The notes: generated by a model not told the origin, from the sequence alone. A DNA stretch of 64,000 nucleotides from Brachycybe producta (GCA_036925085.1 JAUPFP010000027.1:1379501-1443500), one strand, 5' to 3'. Shown: positions 1 through 10,818, numbered from the stretch's first letter. Made by a program: numbers and translations.

Positions 1-57
1 GCACTTGGAACACGAATTGAGAAATATTTGCATGATATTGCATACAAATCCGAGCCC
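1..57. repeat. Right end of family-B MITE (cut by window edge)
   Basis: The first bases match the right terminus of the repeat seen complete at 8369-8683 and 26396-26716: a GAGAAATATTTGCATGATATTGCAT-type segment (in part), then ATCCGAGCCC. The left part lies outside the window. Confidence 0.6.
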
Positions 58-177
58 TAATGATTATAATTCTTGACACGAAAAGGGACACACTTGAGAA
101 AGATTTACACTAATATTTGACTTATTTCTTGCACGGAATATTGTGAGAAAAATAGCTAGTGTGATCGCTACTTTTAA

Positions 178-325
178 GGGAAGAAAGAATCACACACACA
201 CACTGAATAAAATTCCAAGTGAACTTTCACTTTTTAAGGCATTTAGCAGAGTCGCAATATATTTTTCAATGCAAAGAAGTATAGAAAAATATATTGATGA
301 TTTTTCAGCATGTGTGATTCTTCCC
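178..325. repeat. Family-C MITE, Tourist/Harbinger-like, copy 1
   Basis: A 148-bp element with inverted ends GGGAAGAA...AATCACACA / GTGTGATTCTTCCC. It is flanked by a perfect 3-bp TAA target duplication (175-177 and 326-328). A TWA duplication with GGG-starting inverted repeats is the pattern of PIF/Harbinger-mobilised elements. No coding capacity. Confidence 0.75.
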
Positions 326-778
326 TAAGTGAAGAACAACATCCATAATTGAAATAGAAAGAACAGTATAAAAGCATTCGTTTTTATACAATGGGAATGA
401 TTTTTTTAGACCAAAAAAAGAAGCTACAATTGTGTGGTATAATTGACATGTTTCTTTTTTTCTTTTCTTTCTTTACTATTTTGGAAGGAAATGCGTCCAA
501 TTTTTTGTATTGTTCGTTTATTTATTGTATTATGGAGGAGTATATATAATAATAATGTTATTTGAGTTATTTATAACATGAGTTTCCTACAAAAAACTGC
601 AACAAGATATGGTGCTGTCAGCCAACAGGGGGAGGACAGAAAAAAATATATATATTTAACCCAGAAATGGAATTGTTGAAATGTGGATACTGGGGTGTGG
701 GGAGGGGGATGGAGGCCCAGGAGGAAAATAGGTGACAAGAACAAATTGACTAAATGGTTAATTTTTTTGTTTAACTAA

Positions 779-823
<45 letters not shown>
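326..823. other. Non-coding AT-rich stretch with (AT)n microsatellite
   Basis: No gene or convincing splice-bounded exon seen. An uninterrupted AT dinucleotide tract occupies about 780-822 and runs directly into the terminal repeat of the transposon at 824. The matching tract on the far side starts at 3053, so the transposon sits inside a (TA)n array. Confidence 0.6.
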
Positions 824-825
<2 letters not shown>

Positions 826-3050
826 GGTGGTCCCTTGATATATATGGTAATTTTTAAATGCAAATATTTCATGTTCTGACCCCCCAGAATTGTTCTCCCA
901 ACCAAAAAAATAGTCCACATAAAAGTTTATAAATTTTAATTGATATTTAGAGGTAGCTCAATGAATTCAAAGTTTTCGTAATAGCGTAATCATTATGTAT
1001 TCTCCTAAAATGTATATACCATTGTTTATCTAGTGTCACTAATATTGAAATAATTAGAATGAACTATTTTGTATACATAAGTTACAATTAAAACACAACA
1101 ATGTAATTTATGCACATTTTATTAACATTGGACCAAACATGTAATGACTACAAAGTAGCTAATGTAGTCTTTTTGCAATCTGGATAACGACTAGAATGTT
1201 CTTTCACAACTTGAAGCAAATACTGTTTCTGATCTTCATTTTTTGTTAATATTGGATTGTACTCTTTCATCAATGCCACACCTCTTTCAGCATTGTCATT
1301 CACAACTTGTAAATGTTTTATGATATCCTTAGCTTGCTTGTAGTCTTCTCGCAGATGCCATATCTTTGGATCATGTTCTAAGAACCTTTTGGAAATGCCA
1401 AGATGGTCAAATAAGTGCATTGAGTTCTTCGATACAAAGTCTTCTATTCTCATATTAACGGAGCCACTGGCATTTTTGGATTCTCTTCAGAGGCTGATCT
1501 GCACCTTCCTTTTCATAAAGATATTTTAGCATTGCCTGTTTTGATTTGATTGGCACACTGTCATCAAAAAATGCCAATCCAACTAGTTCCTCACTTAAGT
1601 ACCAAAAATGTCCCTCAAATTTCTTGCAAGTAACATTGGATATTGAAGGATTGATTTTTTTATAATCTCTAAGCTTTTGCAGAAGCTGTTGATCATTGAA
1701 AGCTGCAGTAATGGGAAGTGGGGCAGTGAACCAAGCCTTGATGTAGACATAAACAAGAAAGACACATATGTTGCATAGTCCTTTTTTTTCTCTTGCAGTG
1801 AGAGTAAACTGGTTACGAAACAGCCACATTTTTAGTGAGTATATTGCTTTGGACATTCATCTTGCATGATGTACAGCCCCAGGGGCTAAAAATCGCACAC
1901 CTCGTGGTGGTGTACCTCCCAGAAAGATAATAGCTAATTCTAAACATTCTCTGTAATTATCTCTGATTTGAGTGTCAGTTTGTTGAAGCTGGTTAGTACA
2001 GAATTCACTGACATTGTCTTTTTCATCTTTCATCACAAGCTGTACAGTTTCACTGCTGTCTAAAGACATGTAAGATGACTGATCTATTTTAACCCAGAAT
2101 TGCGTCAATCGCTTGAATATGGTTACATCAGGGCCAGAAAAGGTACAACCCATGGCTTCATTAAATGCACTAGCAAGAACAAGTTCTAAGATATGGTGAC
2201 GACATGAAAAGTACAGAAGATCCTTCTGCAATTTCTGCTCTAACAGAATACAAGTTCCATTTCTGTGACCTGTGTTGCTAAATGTGGTATCGAAGCACAT
2301 AGCTTTCACTTGATCGACAACATCCCATTCTTTAAGGAAATCTGCAACAGCAGTTGCCTGACACCCCCAGTCCCTGCCTGCAACTTAGGCACACCTAGAA
2401 GCTGGTTAACACCTAAAACCTGAAACAATCACAGGAAGCCGACCTTTTTCTCTCTGTGCAAGTAGAAAATACTTGTCTTCTAGAATAGTAATCATTGTGA
2501 GGGCATCCTTATGAGCAATGTCAAATAAATTATCGGGGTCATCTTTAAACTGACTCTCATGACTTTGCTGAACAGCACTTTTCCTATTACAATTTTTTTT
2601 CAGTTTGACCCACTTCTCATGAAGCTGTTCTGTCTTCTTAACACAATAATGTTCATGTCTTATGGGAATCCAGGCTTTTTCCAAAAATACTGCAGCTTCT
2701 TTTACAGCACTACGGGAACTTTCACGGATTGTCTTTTTTAAGGTGATAAAAAATACACTGAGCACTTGTTTATTAGAGGGTAACTTTGATCCCTTGATAG
2801 AGGTCTCTTCTGGCCCAATAAGCCATATAGTATTGGTTTTTCTGGTTGCAGTAGCCATAACTATTAATTTTTCACTTTACCTGCAATAATAGAGAAAAAT
2901 CATAAAAAATAAAGAATTTCATATTCATTGAGCTACCCCTAAATATTGCTTGACTGTAATATAACTTTGCACAACATAATTTTATACATAATAGAACAAC
3001 ATGGGAGGGTCAGACAAAGACTTTTAAAAACTTAAAAAATAAGGACCACC

Positions 3051-3052
<2 letters not shown>
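824..3052 (-). mobile_element. Decayed autonomous-type DNA transposon in a (TA)n tract
   Basis: The ends are inverted repeats AGGGTGGTCC (824-833) and GGACCACCCT (3043-3052). Further in is a second inverted pair around GGTAGCTCAATGAAT (about 951-965, and its complement about 2925-2940). Both flanks are (TA)n, so the target duplication cannot be resolved. The interior encodes, on the minus strand, broken pieces of one transposase-like protein (2858-1148). The transposase superfamily is not certain. Confidence 0.75.
1148..2858 (-). pseudogene. Broken transposase-like gene of the element at 824-3052
   Basis: Four collinear fragments of one protein lie on the minus strand: 2858-2406, 2309-1857, 1856-1455 and 1453-1148. 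Recognisable stretches include MCFDTTFSNTG, LLYFSCRHHILELVL, a GPDVTIFKR segment, FLAPGAVHHAR, and near the C-terminus VVNDNAERGVALM and LLQVVKEHSSRYPD. I know these motifs from uncharacterised transposon-encoded proteins common in arthropods and cnidarians. Damage is plain: a frameshift near a G-run at about 2366, an in-frame TGA right after HHAR (1857-1859) where the family usually has tryptophan, and a frame change at about 1455. It cannot encode a full protein. I do not assign a catalytic family because I cannot identify the acidic triad with confidence. Confidence 0.75.
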
Positions 3053-3106
<54 letters not shown>

Positions 3107-3112
3107 TATATA
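3053..3112. repeat. (TA)n microsatellite flanking the transposon
   Basis: Nearly pure TA repeat continuing the tract found left of the transposon at about 780-822, consistent with insertion into a pre-existing TA array. Confidence 0.9.
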
Positions 3113-3203
3113 TATTTTGCCAGGTCTGTGTCTCTGTGTGTCTTTCTACATCTATATATCTTTCTCTCTTTCTGGGATAACGCTGTAAAACCATTGAAGC
3201 ACA

Positions 3204-3445
3204 TCGGAATTTATATAAATTTGAATAAATGAACTGTTTTTTTTTTCTCAAGGTCAACTATATGTTGCACCCTTCTCATCCAAGAACCCCATGATATTAA
3301 ATTGGAGAGGGGGAGAGATAAAAGTGGGAGGGGGTGACGAAAATTGAAATGAAAGGAGTAAAAAAAAGGAAAAAACGACGCGCATGCGCACAATTACCTG
3401 TTAATTTTGCTCCCGTCATTTATGACGGGTTACCCCACTAGTATA
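3204..3445 (+). repeat. Direct repeat block, copy 1
   Basis: Begins CGGAATTTATATAAATTTGAA, passes through TCCAAGAACCCCATGATATT, a G/A-rich stretch, GACGCGCATGCGCACA and ends GCTCCCGTCATTTATGACGG plus GTTACCCCACT. All these landmarks recur in order at 3548-4040. Non-coding. Confidence 0.75.
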
Positions 3446-3547
3446 TATATTAAGCCCCATCTTCCTTCGATGTTTCCTTCTTTCCTTACTTCCTTGAGTA
3501 ACTTACTTCTTTGAGAAACTGTACAAACAAGGACAAAAACCTTGAAC

Positions 3548-4040
3548 TATGTCGGAATTTATATAAATTTAAATGTATAAAGCAACCGCTTTTTTTTCTC
3601 AAGGTCAAGATTACGTTGTGCTATCTCCATCCAAGAACCCCACGATATTAAATTGGCGAGGGGAAAAGGTTGGAAAAGGTAGGGGAGAGAGAGAGAAACG
3701 TGGGGGAAAGGGGGAGGGGTAAACTGAAATTGAAATGAAAGGAGTAAAAAAGGAACAAATGACGCGCATGCGCACACCAGAGAAAATGAAAAGCTCATTT
3801 TCTCTTTCAAATATAAAAGGGGAAGAGATAATAGTAGCAAAATTAAACTAGAATTTATCACAGGCAATTGTGCCGAGCATTAGAATTTCTTTTGCTCCGC
3901 GCTTTTATGAACGTCATCAATTTCTAATTGGTTTGTTGCTCGGTCTGACGTCATAAAAGGGCGGAGGAAAAGAAATTTTAATGCAGGGCACAATTGCCTG
4001 TGAATTTGGCTCCCGTCATTTATGACGGGTTATCCCACTC
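3548..4040 (+). repeat. Direct repeat block, copy 2, with inserted hairpin
   Basis: Same ordered landmarks as 3204-3445 (CGGAATTTATATAAATTT, CCAAGAACCCCACGATATT, GACGCGCATGCGCACA, TTTATGACGGGTTATCCCACT). It is longer because an inverted-repeat segment (about 3862-3993, arms CACAGGCAATTGTGC and GCACAATTGCCTGTG, with internal GACGTCAT) is present near its end. Confidence 0.7.
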
Positions 4041-4140
4041 AGTGGTGTAGCTAGGCACCCGCAAGACCCGTAACTGCGGGGGGGGGGGGGCGCAGGAGGT
4101 TTGGGGGCGCACAAATGAAATGAAAGTTATGTATTTTCAA
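4040..4140. mobile_element. Possible hAT-type element terminus
   Basis: The sequence CAGTGGTGTAGCTAGG followed by a long G-run resembles the widespread CAGTGGCGTAGC-type ends of hAT elements. No matching right end or 8-bp target duplication was found, so this is tentative. Confidence 0.35.
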
Positions 4141-4358
4141 AAATAATTGAATAAATTAAGCGTGTGATTCCGAATCAATGGGCACGGAGGAACAATGGTA
4201 GGAATATTCGAAAAAATTGTAGGAACAGTCGGAAGGTTAGGTTTAGTTAAATTCAGCATATTTATTTATAAAAATGTTAACTTTCGACACTTATTTTTTT
4301 TTTTTTTTGGTTTCTGAAGTTCTTCTGAACATATCCCTGCAGTTGTGTGTTTGAGTTA

Positions 4359-4511
4359 GGGAAGAATCACACATGCTGAAAAACCATCAGAAATTAAAAA
4401 TCAGAATATTTTCATGGTTCTCTTTAAACTGAAAAATGTATGGAGCTTCTGTTAGATTCCTTACAAAGTGAAATTCTGTGGTATTTCATTATTTGTGCGG
4501 TGATTGTTCCC
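4359..4511. repeat. Family-C MITE, copy 2
   Basis: A 153-bp element with ends GGGAAGAATCACACATGCTG and GTGATTGTTCCC, flanked by TTA target duplications (4356-4358, 4512-4514). Same family as 178-325 and 6488-6679. Confidence 0.8.
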
Positions 4512-5324
4512 TTATTATACTGTATATAGCACCTGAACACATTTATCATATCACATCACCCTGTCACAAAGATTGTTTAGACTCAGTGAGGTTAATTTAT
4601 GTGGCCCGTTTAGTTGTATTTCACAGATTATAAATAATCTCTAAAATGCATAAAGACACCCTGTATTTCGTGTTAAACAGTTTCACTGTATATTTTTAGT
4701 TCGTTTCCTGTCTTATGAGAATGTCATAAAAGAAATTTCAGTTTTTAAAGTTTTGATTGCCATCATTGAATGTGATGATCACAAATCAAATCAAATGAAA
4801 ATTACAATCTGTATCTCTTGAGGAAAATTGGGAAAGTAGTAAAGGGCACTTAAATATGATATTGTTCATAAATTTATAATGAAAGAAAATAAGTTCTGTG
4901 GTTCACTTGGTGTGTGGGTGGATTTTTCTTTTTGTTATAAAAAAAATTCCAAGTTATGTTATTTCTTTGTACATTATGATTGTGTCCACTTCCTGAATGG
5001 AATTTATGCTTTCATTGGGACACTAGAAAAGGTTGGTCATCCCCTCCCTCCATCCCTCTCTCGTCATAAAATACATATATGGAGTCGTTTTCTTTGTTGA
5101 AGATTAATGGTTTATATAAAAATAAATAAGAGAGGACAATTTTAGTGAGACATTATTATCTTTCTCTCCTAAATATAGGTTACCTCTTTTTTTTGTAAGA
5201 CTGTGTGACGTGACATGAGTAAAACAAAAAAAACCCTGTGTTTTAACATAAGAGGTGTTTGGAACTTCTTAAATTTGCTTTTTGGAGCTCATTTTTTTCA
5301 ATATGAATTTGATAGTTCAATACT
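4512..5324. other. Non-coding stretch, nothing recognised
   Basis: AT-rich, stop-rich in all frames, without splice-bounded open segments or clear inverted repeats. Confidence 0.5.
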
Positions 5325-5512
5325 AGGGCCTTTACACACAGACCACTTTTTTGGTGGTCGATTTCGACTGCAAAATTGAAGTTGCAGATGGTTGCAATGT
5401 GATTAGAATGTGATTGCAATGTATTTTTTATCGTGTTCGATTTTGGCGACAACCTGACTTCATTTTTGTATTTGAAATCCACCACCGAAAGTTGTTTGTG
5501 TGTTCCCACCCT
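5325..5512. repeat. Family-D hairpin repeat, copy 1
   Basis: The left arm reads GGGCCTTTACACACAGACCAC then TTTTTTGGTGGTCGATTT. The right arm reads the complement, ending CCACCGAAAGTTGTTTGTGTG. Related hairpins occur at 28757-28970 and 37838-37928. Length and structure fit a MITE. Confidence 0.6.
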
Positions 5513-6379
5513 TATAATATTAGCAAACTTAAGTGTTGAGTATTTAAACTTTTAGCTCTTACTGATTAAAAAATATGGCACTCCGGAAGTTTAAAACATT
5601 CTAATTAAAATGCATTAAATTACTCTGAAATCATAAATAAACTAATTAAAGGAAAAGGTTTCACCCTCTCAAGTTGAAAACTTGAAATTATACTACTTTG
5701 AAACTACTTTCTTTAGGACAAATTTTCACTCTCATTTTCGCCAAGTGGAAACAAAGGCCTTACCATATGATTTCTAGGCCTATGCAGAAACACCATTTTG
5801 TTTTCCCTAAAAAATTCGATTTTAACACATGCAGCGCAGGCCTGGTGGCAGTTTGACCATGGGGTCATGTGGTTCATGTCACATCAACAGAAAATATCTA
5901 TGTATTCGCTATGACAGTGTTTGACTATCGATGTTTTTTTCTGACAATTGTCTTCAGACTTCTTATATATATATTTAATGAACATGTCAGTAACACTTTT
6001 GTGACAATTGTGTTTTTTGTTGTTGTTGTTATTGTTGTCCAAATTTCAAATTGCTCTTTTGAAATCTCTTTTTGTAATACATTGACCAAATATGTTTTCT
6101 ACTAGTGAACTGGTGTCACCAATGTGTCTCTTCTCCATTTCTGATGTGACAAATGGATTTTCAGTGTAAATGTTAACAGTTAACTTGACACATTATTTTT
6201 TATACTGGTGGCGAAATATATACAGTATGTTTCAGAACAACCATCCTCTCTATATTATCAATATGGCCAAAAGAATTATGTATTTTTTTTAATTTGACGA
6301 GACTGTTTAGAGGCTAGAAATCTAAAAAATACCTTGCATTTTTTTAATTCTAGCCTCTCTAAACTGTTTGACCTTAAAA
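5513..6379. other. Non-coding stretch with one small hairpin
   Basis: No gene seen. At 6298-6366 a short inverted repeat (GTTTAGAGGCTAGAA / TTCTAGCCTCTCTAAAC) resembles the core of the hairpins at 8500-8560 and 40320-40400. Confidence 0.5.
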
Positions 6380-6496
6380 TAGTTTGTGAACAGCTGATTT
6401 TCAAACTAATTATTCTGTTTTTCAGGAGTTAAAATGAGTGGAAACTAGAAAGTGTTTTAAAAACTGGATGGGTAGCTCCATCACTTAGGGAAGGAA

Positions 6497-6531
<35 letters not shown>

Positions 6532-6850
6532 CTGAAAAAATAGCAACAAAAAACAAATAGAAATAACAAATCAGAATATTTCTACGTTTTTTTGCACTAA
6601 AAGGTGATATGGCGCTTCTGCTAAATGTCTTACAAAATGAAATTCAGTGTGATTTTATTCTGCATGTGTGATTCTTCCCTTAGAGTATTTTCATTTGATA
6701 AACTTCTTATAAATAAAAAATTTAAAAATGGTGTCTGCTTCAAATAGGGTCATTTTGAAATCGCACATAAAAAGCTTATTTTGAAAGATATCAAAATATG
6801 TGGCCGAATCATTCGTGATCACTATGGAAGGCCATTCATGGCTAAATTGC
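6380..6850. repeat. Family-A MITE interrupted by a family-C MITE
   Basis: Left-arm features of family A (ATTATTCTGTTTTTCAGG, GAAACTAGAAAGTG, GGTAGCTCCATCACTTA) run up to 6487. Family-A interior (GAGTATTTTCAT, AAAGCTTATTTTGAAAGATATC) resumes at 6683. Between them sits family C copy 3. The right arm is poorly preserved. Confidence 0.6.
6488..6679. repeat. Family-C MITE, copy 3, nested in family A
   Basis: Ends GGGAAGGAATCACAC and GTGATTCTTCCC, with TTA target duplication at 6485-6487 and 6680-6682. It is longer than the other two copies because of an expanded CA run near its left end. The nesting shows family C was active after this family-A copy inserted. Confidence 0.8.
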
Positions 6851-7730
6851 CGAATTTTATCCATCCCATAATTCAATTATAGATTTCCACAATTCAGTTA
6901 TTGATAATCAGATATCTACAATGTAATTTCGAATGTCCATAATTAAATTATGCATATCAATATGTGAATAATATTGTGAATATTTAACATTGTAATTATG
7001 CATATCCATAATTAAGACATTTTGACATCAACGGCACTCCGTAGTGGTTCGACCACAAGTGCAGATAAAAAAAGACGCCTTATGTATTGAAAAAATAGAG
7101 AAAAATATGTGTGTGTAAATATTAGAGAGAGAAATATAGAAATTTATGTGAATATGTTACAAAATGAAGAATAAATGGTATGCGACGAAAGAGAGGGTCA
7201 AATTTGATCCAACTGAGAGGAAACATGTTTTGAAAAACGAATTTTTTTTACCAATTTTTATAACCAATTTTTTTTTCTGTATGTGTGACATATGATATTG
7301 GGCGCAAAAGGAACCAATGAGAAATTGCAGAAATGGAGAGGGAAGGGGATTTTTTTTGTCAGATTTTCTTTGCCTATCCAAAGAAATTCCATATTCTCAC
7401 AGCTGATGTTTTTTTTTCCATTCAATTGAACCAAATATCGATTTCAAGGTGATTTCTACAGAAAAGAAGAGAGAGAGAGTGTGTTGTGTCTTGATATGTG
7501 CCAGTTGTGGGTCAAGATTTGATTTTCTATCCAAAACACATTTACAAATTTGGACTCTTGGTGTTTCTAGTTTTCTTGGTACGATTTTTAATTGTTTAAA
7601 AAAATCATCTATCAAACTTATATTTTTCACAAATAAAAACAAAAACAGAGGTTTTTTTTAATGTTTTCTGATCAGGTGATTTTTTAACTCTCGTTTTTCT
7701 TTGTTTCAAAGTGGCAACACTAATATATCT
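6851..7730. other. Non-coding stretch, nothing recognised
   Basis: Contains loosely repeated ATTATGCATATCCATAATTAA-like words at 6860-7020 but no gene and no clear mobile-element ends. Confidence 0.45.
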
Positions 7731-8138
7731 TGTTTCCACTACAAAAATTACCTGAAGTTCAAAACTTAACCACAGTTAATTTTCTAGTAGAAAACGAATG
7801 TGGTTACATTAACAATGATTAAATTTCTGAACAATGCATTGCTCAACTTTATTGACACAATATGGTTATTATTTTAGGGTTTAATATGTCACGTCCTGTG
7901 TTCAAAACAAATTTAGCCTACAAAGAACATGGCGGATAAGTGAGAGCACACAATCTTTGACAGAATGAGGAATGAAAAATGGCCGAAAATGTACAGCTGT
8001 TTAACAGGAAGTGACACAATAATTTAACCACAGTTAAGTGTTTTAAAAAATGGAAACACATAAGTTCTACTTGTAGATTGTAATGCAGTTAACTATATCC
8101 TTGGTTATGTAACTGAAATTAATTTTTGTGTTGGAAAC
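7731..8138. repeat. Family-E MITE, intact copy
   Basis: Inverted ends GTTTCCACTACAAAAATTA and, at the right, TAATTTTTGTGTTGGAAAC. Internal landmarks are TTTCTAGTAGAAAACGAATG, AATGGAAACACA and TGCAGTTAACTATATCC. The last landmark matches the site into which the LTR retrotransposon inserted at 9965, so this copy shows what the empty site looked like. Confidence 0.7.
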
Positions 8139-8159
8139 GAGGTATACGGAGTAGTTTCA

Positions 8160-8330
8160 TGTTCTTATCTTACAAAATAAACTTTTTTTATAGAGAAATA
8201 TTAAAGAAAACTGACATAAAATGCTTATTTTAAAAGATAACAACATGAAATTAGCTACCTTTCTAGTTTCTAAAACACTTTTCAGGTTTCTTTTAATTTT
8301 GCTCCTGAGTAACAAAATTACTAGAATTTT
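8160..8330. repeat. Family-A MITE, partial
   Basis: Contains AAAATAAACTTTTTTTATA, an AAAGATAACAACATGAAA interior and the right arm TAGCTACCTTTCTAGTTTCT followed by AAAACACTTTTCAGG and TTTTAATTTTGCTCCTGA, as in the fuller copies. The left arm is missing. Confidence 0.55.
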
Positions 8331-8368
8331 TGGGAGCCTTTACACTTTAAAATTATATGTAATATTTA

Positions 8369-8683
8369 GGGCTCGGATTTTTATGCAAAATATCATGCAA
8401 ATGTTTCTCAATGTGTGGCCCAAGTGCCAATTGTGAAGTAACAATGCTGTTTAGATCAACCAACAATTATTGTTTTTTTTCTATCAAAAACACTGGTTAG
8501 AGGCTAGAACTCTTAGTTAACAACTGATAGTAACGAAGACATCTAGCCTCTAACCAGCCTTTTTTATTAGAAAAAAAGCATAATTGCAGTTGGAAACGAT
8601 TTGATGATGATTACTTCACAATTGACACTTGACCCACAAATTTGAGAAAGATTTTATTATATAGCATAAAAATCCGAGCTCCT
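8369..8683. repeat. Family-B MITE, complete copy
   Basis: Ends GGGCTCGGATTTTTATGC and GCATAAAAATCCGAGCTCC. Inner inverted segments are ATGCAAATGTTTCTCAAT, GCCAATTGTGAAGTAA and a GGTTAGAGGCTAGAA / TCTAGCCTCTAACC core. The whole element can fold into one long hairpin. Confidence 0.7.
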
Positions 8684-9240
8684 AGTTAATATCTATTTGA
8701 TTCTAAGTTAGCTTTTTTTGTGTATATGGCTAAATACAGAAATATTTATAAAAATAAGCAATATAGGTGTATGTGTGGTTGTTAAATAAACAAATAAACT
8801 GCCGTTATTTGCTGTGATCTTATCGGTTAAAACGCCAGGAAATATCTGAAAGAAATTTAAGATGACTCTCTCTCTCTCTCTCTCTTTCTATCTATCTTTA
8901 AAGACTATTGATTTTAAACGATCGTTGACTTTGATATGCTTTTTTTTCTGCACTTCTTCTTTGCCCTCCTCCTGTTGCAAGTTTATAGTTTGTAATAAAA
9001 AAATCCCTCATACTCAAATCTTATTTTATTGTTACACACAGTATTTTTTTTTATTATCAAACGATAATTTGCTATTCGAAAAACCGATAGGGTTAAATAA
9101 TAAAGTTACATATTACATTATATAAAAAAAGTGACAAGTCTAAAATGAACTTTTTTCACTATGGAAGTAGCAAATTACAGTTTAATTGTAGACCTACCTA
9201 CCCTAATTCCATCAATGGTACAATTTTTGACATACTATGC
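8684..9240. other. Non-coding stretch, nothing recognised
   Basis: AT-rich, with a short (CT)n run near 8868-8885. No gene, no mobile-element ends found. Confidence 0.45.
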
Positions 9241-9260
9241 AACAAAAGGTAAGAAATATA

Positions 9261-9556
9261 AGTGTTTAGAAACTAGAAAGGTAGTTCAATCACTTAAGAG
9301 TATTCTCATGTTGATATCTTTTAAAATAAGCTTTTTTTTAAGTTTGAAAATTTTTTTTGTCTAGAAGTAGTTTATTTTGAAAGATATCATTGTGTAAACT
9401 GTCGCATCCATTTCGCGTTTTTCATCAGAATTATTATTTATGTTCATTTTGCGAAATTGACAATTACACCAAATGGATGCGACATAAATATTATTTAAGT
9501 GATTTCACCTACCGCGGTACCTGTTCTAGTTTCTAACACACTTTCAATTTCTCCTT
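9261..9556. repeat. Family-A MITE with nested inverted repeat
   Basis: Left arm TGTTTAGAAACTAGAAAGG then TTCAATCACTTAAGAG. The right arm ends TTCTAGTTTCTAACACACTTTC. Inside it is a second, unrelated inverted repeat, GTCGCATCCATTT (9401-9413) and AAATGGATGCGAC (9471-9483), probably a younger insertion. Confidence 0.65.
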
Positions 9557-9884
9557 ATATCACGTTTGAACTACAAAAATTTGTTTTCACTGGAAAATAA
9601 ACTAATACCTTGTACACACACGAGTTAAATGAATTCAAATTAAATGTGTTTAGGTGAATTATACGGAATCCAGTTAAGGACATGAACCCAAATAAAAATT
9701 CACTTTATTATTAATATTTTAAAATTGAAATACTAAATCAATATTTCGTCAATAGTTTATATAATTATATTTAAGTATTTACTCAATATTTTGAGATTAT
9801 TAACTGAATAAATTGAATTCGACATAGTGTTTGTTTGTCCTTCACAGGGCTCTGTAGAACGTGTTTAATATTTAAATGCATTTA
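9557..9884. other. Non-coding stretch, nothing recognised
   Basis: AT-rich spacer between a family-A MITE and the family-E copy that received the LTR element. Confidence 0.45.
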
Positions 9885-9964
9885 ACTGTGTGTGTCAAAA
9901 CGTGGTGTCTTAAAAATGGAAACACACAACAATACCACTTATATAGCTTATATGCAGTCAACTA
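9885..9964. repeat. Left part of family-E MITE split by LTR element
   Basis: AAAAATGGAAACACACAAC then ATATGCAGTCAACTA matches the intact copy (AATGGAAACACATAAGT, ATGCAGTTAACTATA at about 8050-8098). The rest of the repeat resumes at 23049. Confidence 0.65.
9961..9964. other. Target-site duplication ACTA, left
   Basis: ACTA directly precedes the TGTAACG start of the left LTR and is repeated at 23049-23052 after the right LTR. A 4-bp duplication is usual for Ty3/Gypsy integrases. Confidence 0.85.
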
Positions 9965-10376
9965 TGTAACGACCCGACTTGGTCGCTACAATACATACGG
10001 CAAATTCGAACCAACTTACCGTCGCTTGACCTCCTTGGGACGGGTCGAAGCGCTGGCCAGCCCTCCTCTTGTACCCGTCCGTGCCACGGGTAGCGCCGGT
10101 CGGAGGTCACGTCCCTCGCCGCACGTCGTCGGACGAAAGACCGCCGAACAAGACGAGGTAGACCCACGGTAGATCCCCGATGGATCCTACCGCGGCACCG
10201 CGCGCGAAGAACCGGCCGACAAGACGTAGAACATGCCGGACAGGACGGTGGTGGTGACGGTGAAAACTCCCCACCGGAACCCCCACCCTCCACGCGGTAA
10301 CTTCCCCAGTATATTATAAGAGAATAATAAAGACACGGACACCAGTGGTTAAGAGAGTGAAAATAATATGAATAGA

Positions 10377-10382
10377 TTTATT
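10377..10382 (-). terminator. LTR polyadenylation signal AATAAA
   Basis: AATAAA on the minus strand, about 270 nt downstream of the TATA-like box and followed by a T/G-rich stretch. The order (TATA then AATAAA) is what an LTR R region needs. The equivalent in the other LTR is 22623-22628. Confidence 0.6.
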
Positions 10383-10651
10383 CACCAAGAATAAACAAAA
10401 ACACTCACTATAAGTGAAGACAATATCTGCTGGTTAACAACCAGCAGAGAGGCAAATAAATAGATGCAATTAGATGATTTAAGATGAGTCTCCAGGCTAA
10501 TCCAGCCAGGAGAGCAGGTCAAAGACCTCCAACCTAAAAGTTGGAGTGGCAGCCATCTTGCCACCTGAAGAATAGTGAAGAGAGCAACACAATCCCTGTA
10601 CACACATCAAAGGGTTTCACTCCACTGTCCAGTATACAATGGCCGCCGCCA

Positions 10652-10660
10652 TTATATACA
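10652..10660 (-). promoter_or_regulatory. LTR TATA-like box
   Basis: TGTATATAAT on the minus strand upstream of a GC-rich palindromic segment (GGCGGCGGCC). Placed correctly relative to the AATAAA. The 5' LTR copy that would drive the element is at 22898-22906. Confidence 0.55.
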
Positions 10661-10803
10661 CCCCCAGGCTGCTCCACCTGGGGGAGGACAGGGACCCTTG
10701 CTGGCCATTTTGTCGTCTGCTTGGCAATGAATTTGACAAGTGCCTAGCAGACGACATGGGATTTAGTTCTGCACCAAAAAGGAGCAGAACTGGGTCGTCA
10801 CAA

Positions 10804-10818
10804 TCCTCTCAACTTCCC
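10804..10818 (-). other. 3' polypurine tract
   Basis: GGGAAGTTGAGAGGA on the minus strand, one base from the 3' LTR. Plus-strand priming tracts lie in this position in LTR elements. The core AAGTTGAGAGG is interrupted by two T residues but recurs exactly twice inside the element at the pro/pol junction (18068-18078, 18124-18134). Confidence 0.65.

Larger units (their letters stand above)
9965..10802 (-). repeat. LTR (3' LTR in element orientation)
   Basis: Starts TGTAACGACCC and ends GGGTCGTCACA on the plus strand, so the terminal inverted repeat is near-perfect. By eye it is identical to 22211-23048. In the minus-strand sense it carries a TATA-like TATATAAT (10660-10652) and AATAAA (10382-10377), giving U3 from 10802, R starting near 10625 and ending near 10360, and U5 down to 9965. 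Confidence 0.95.
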
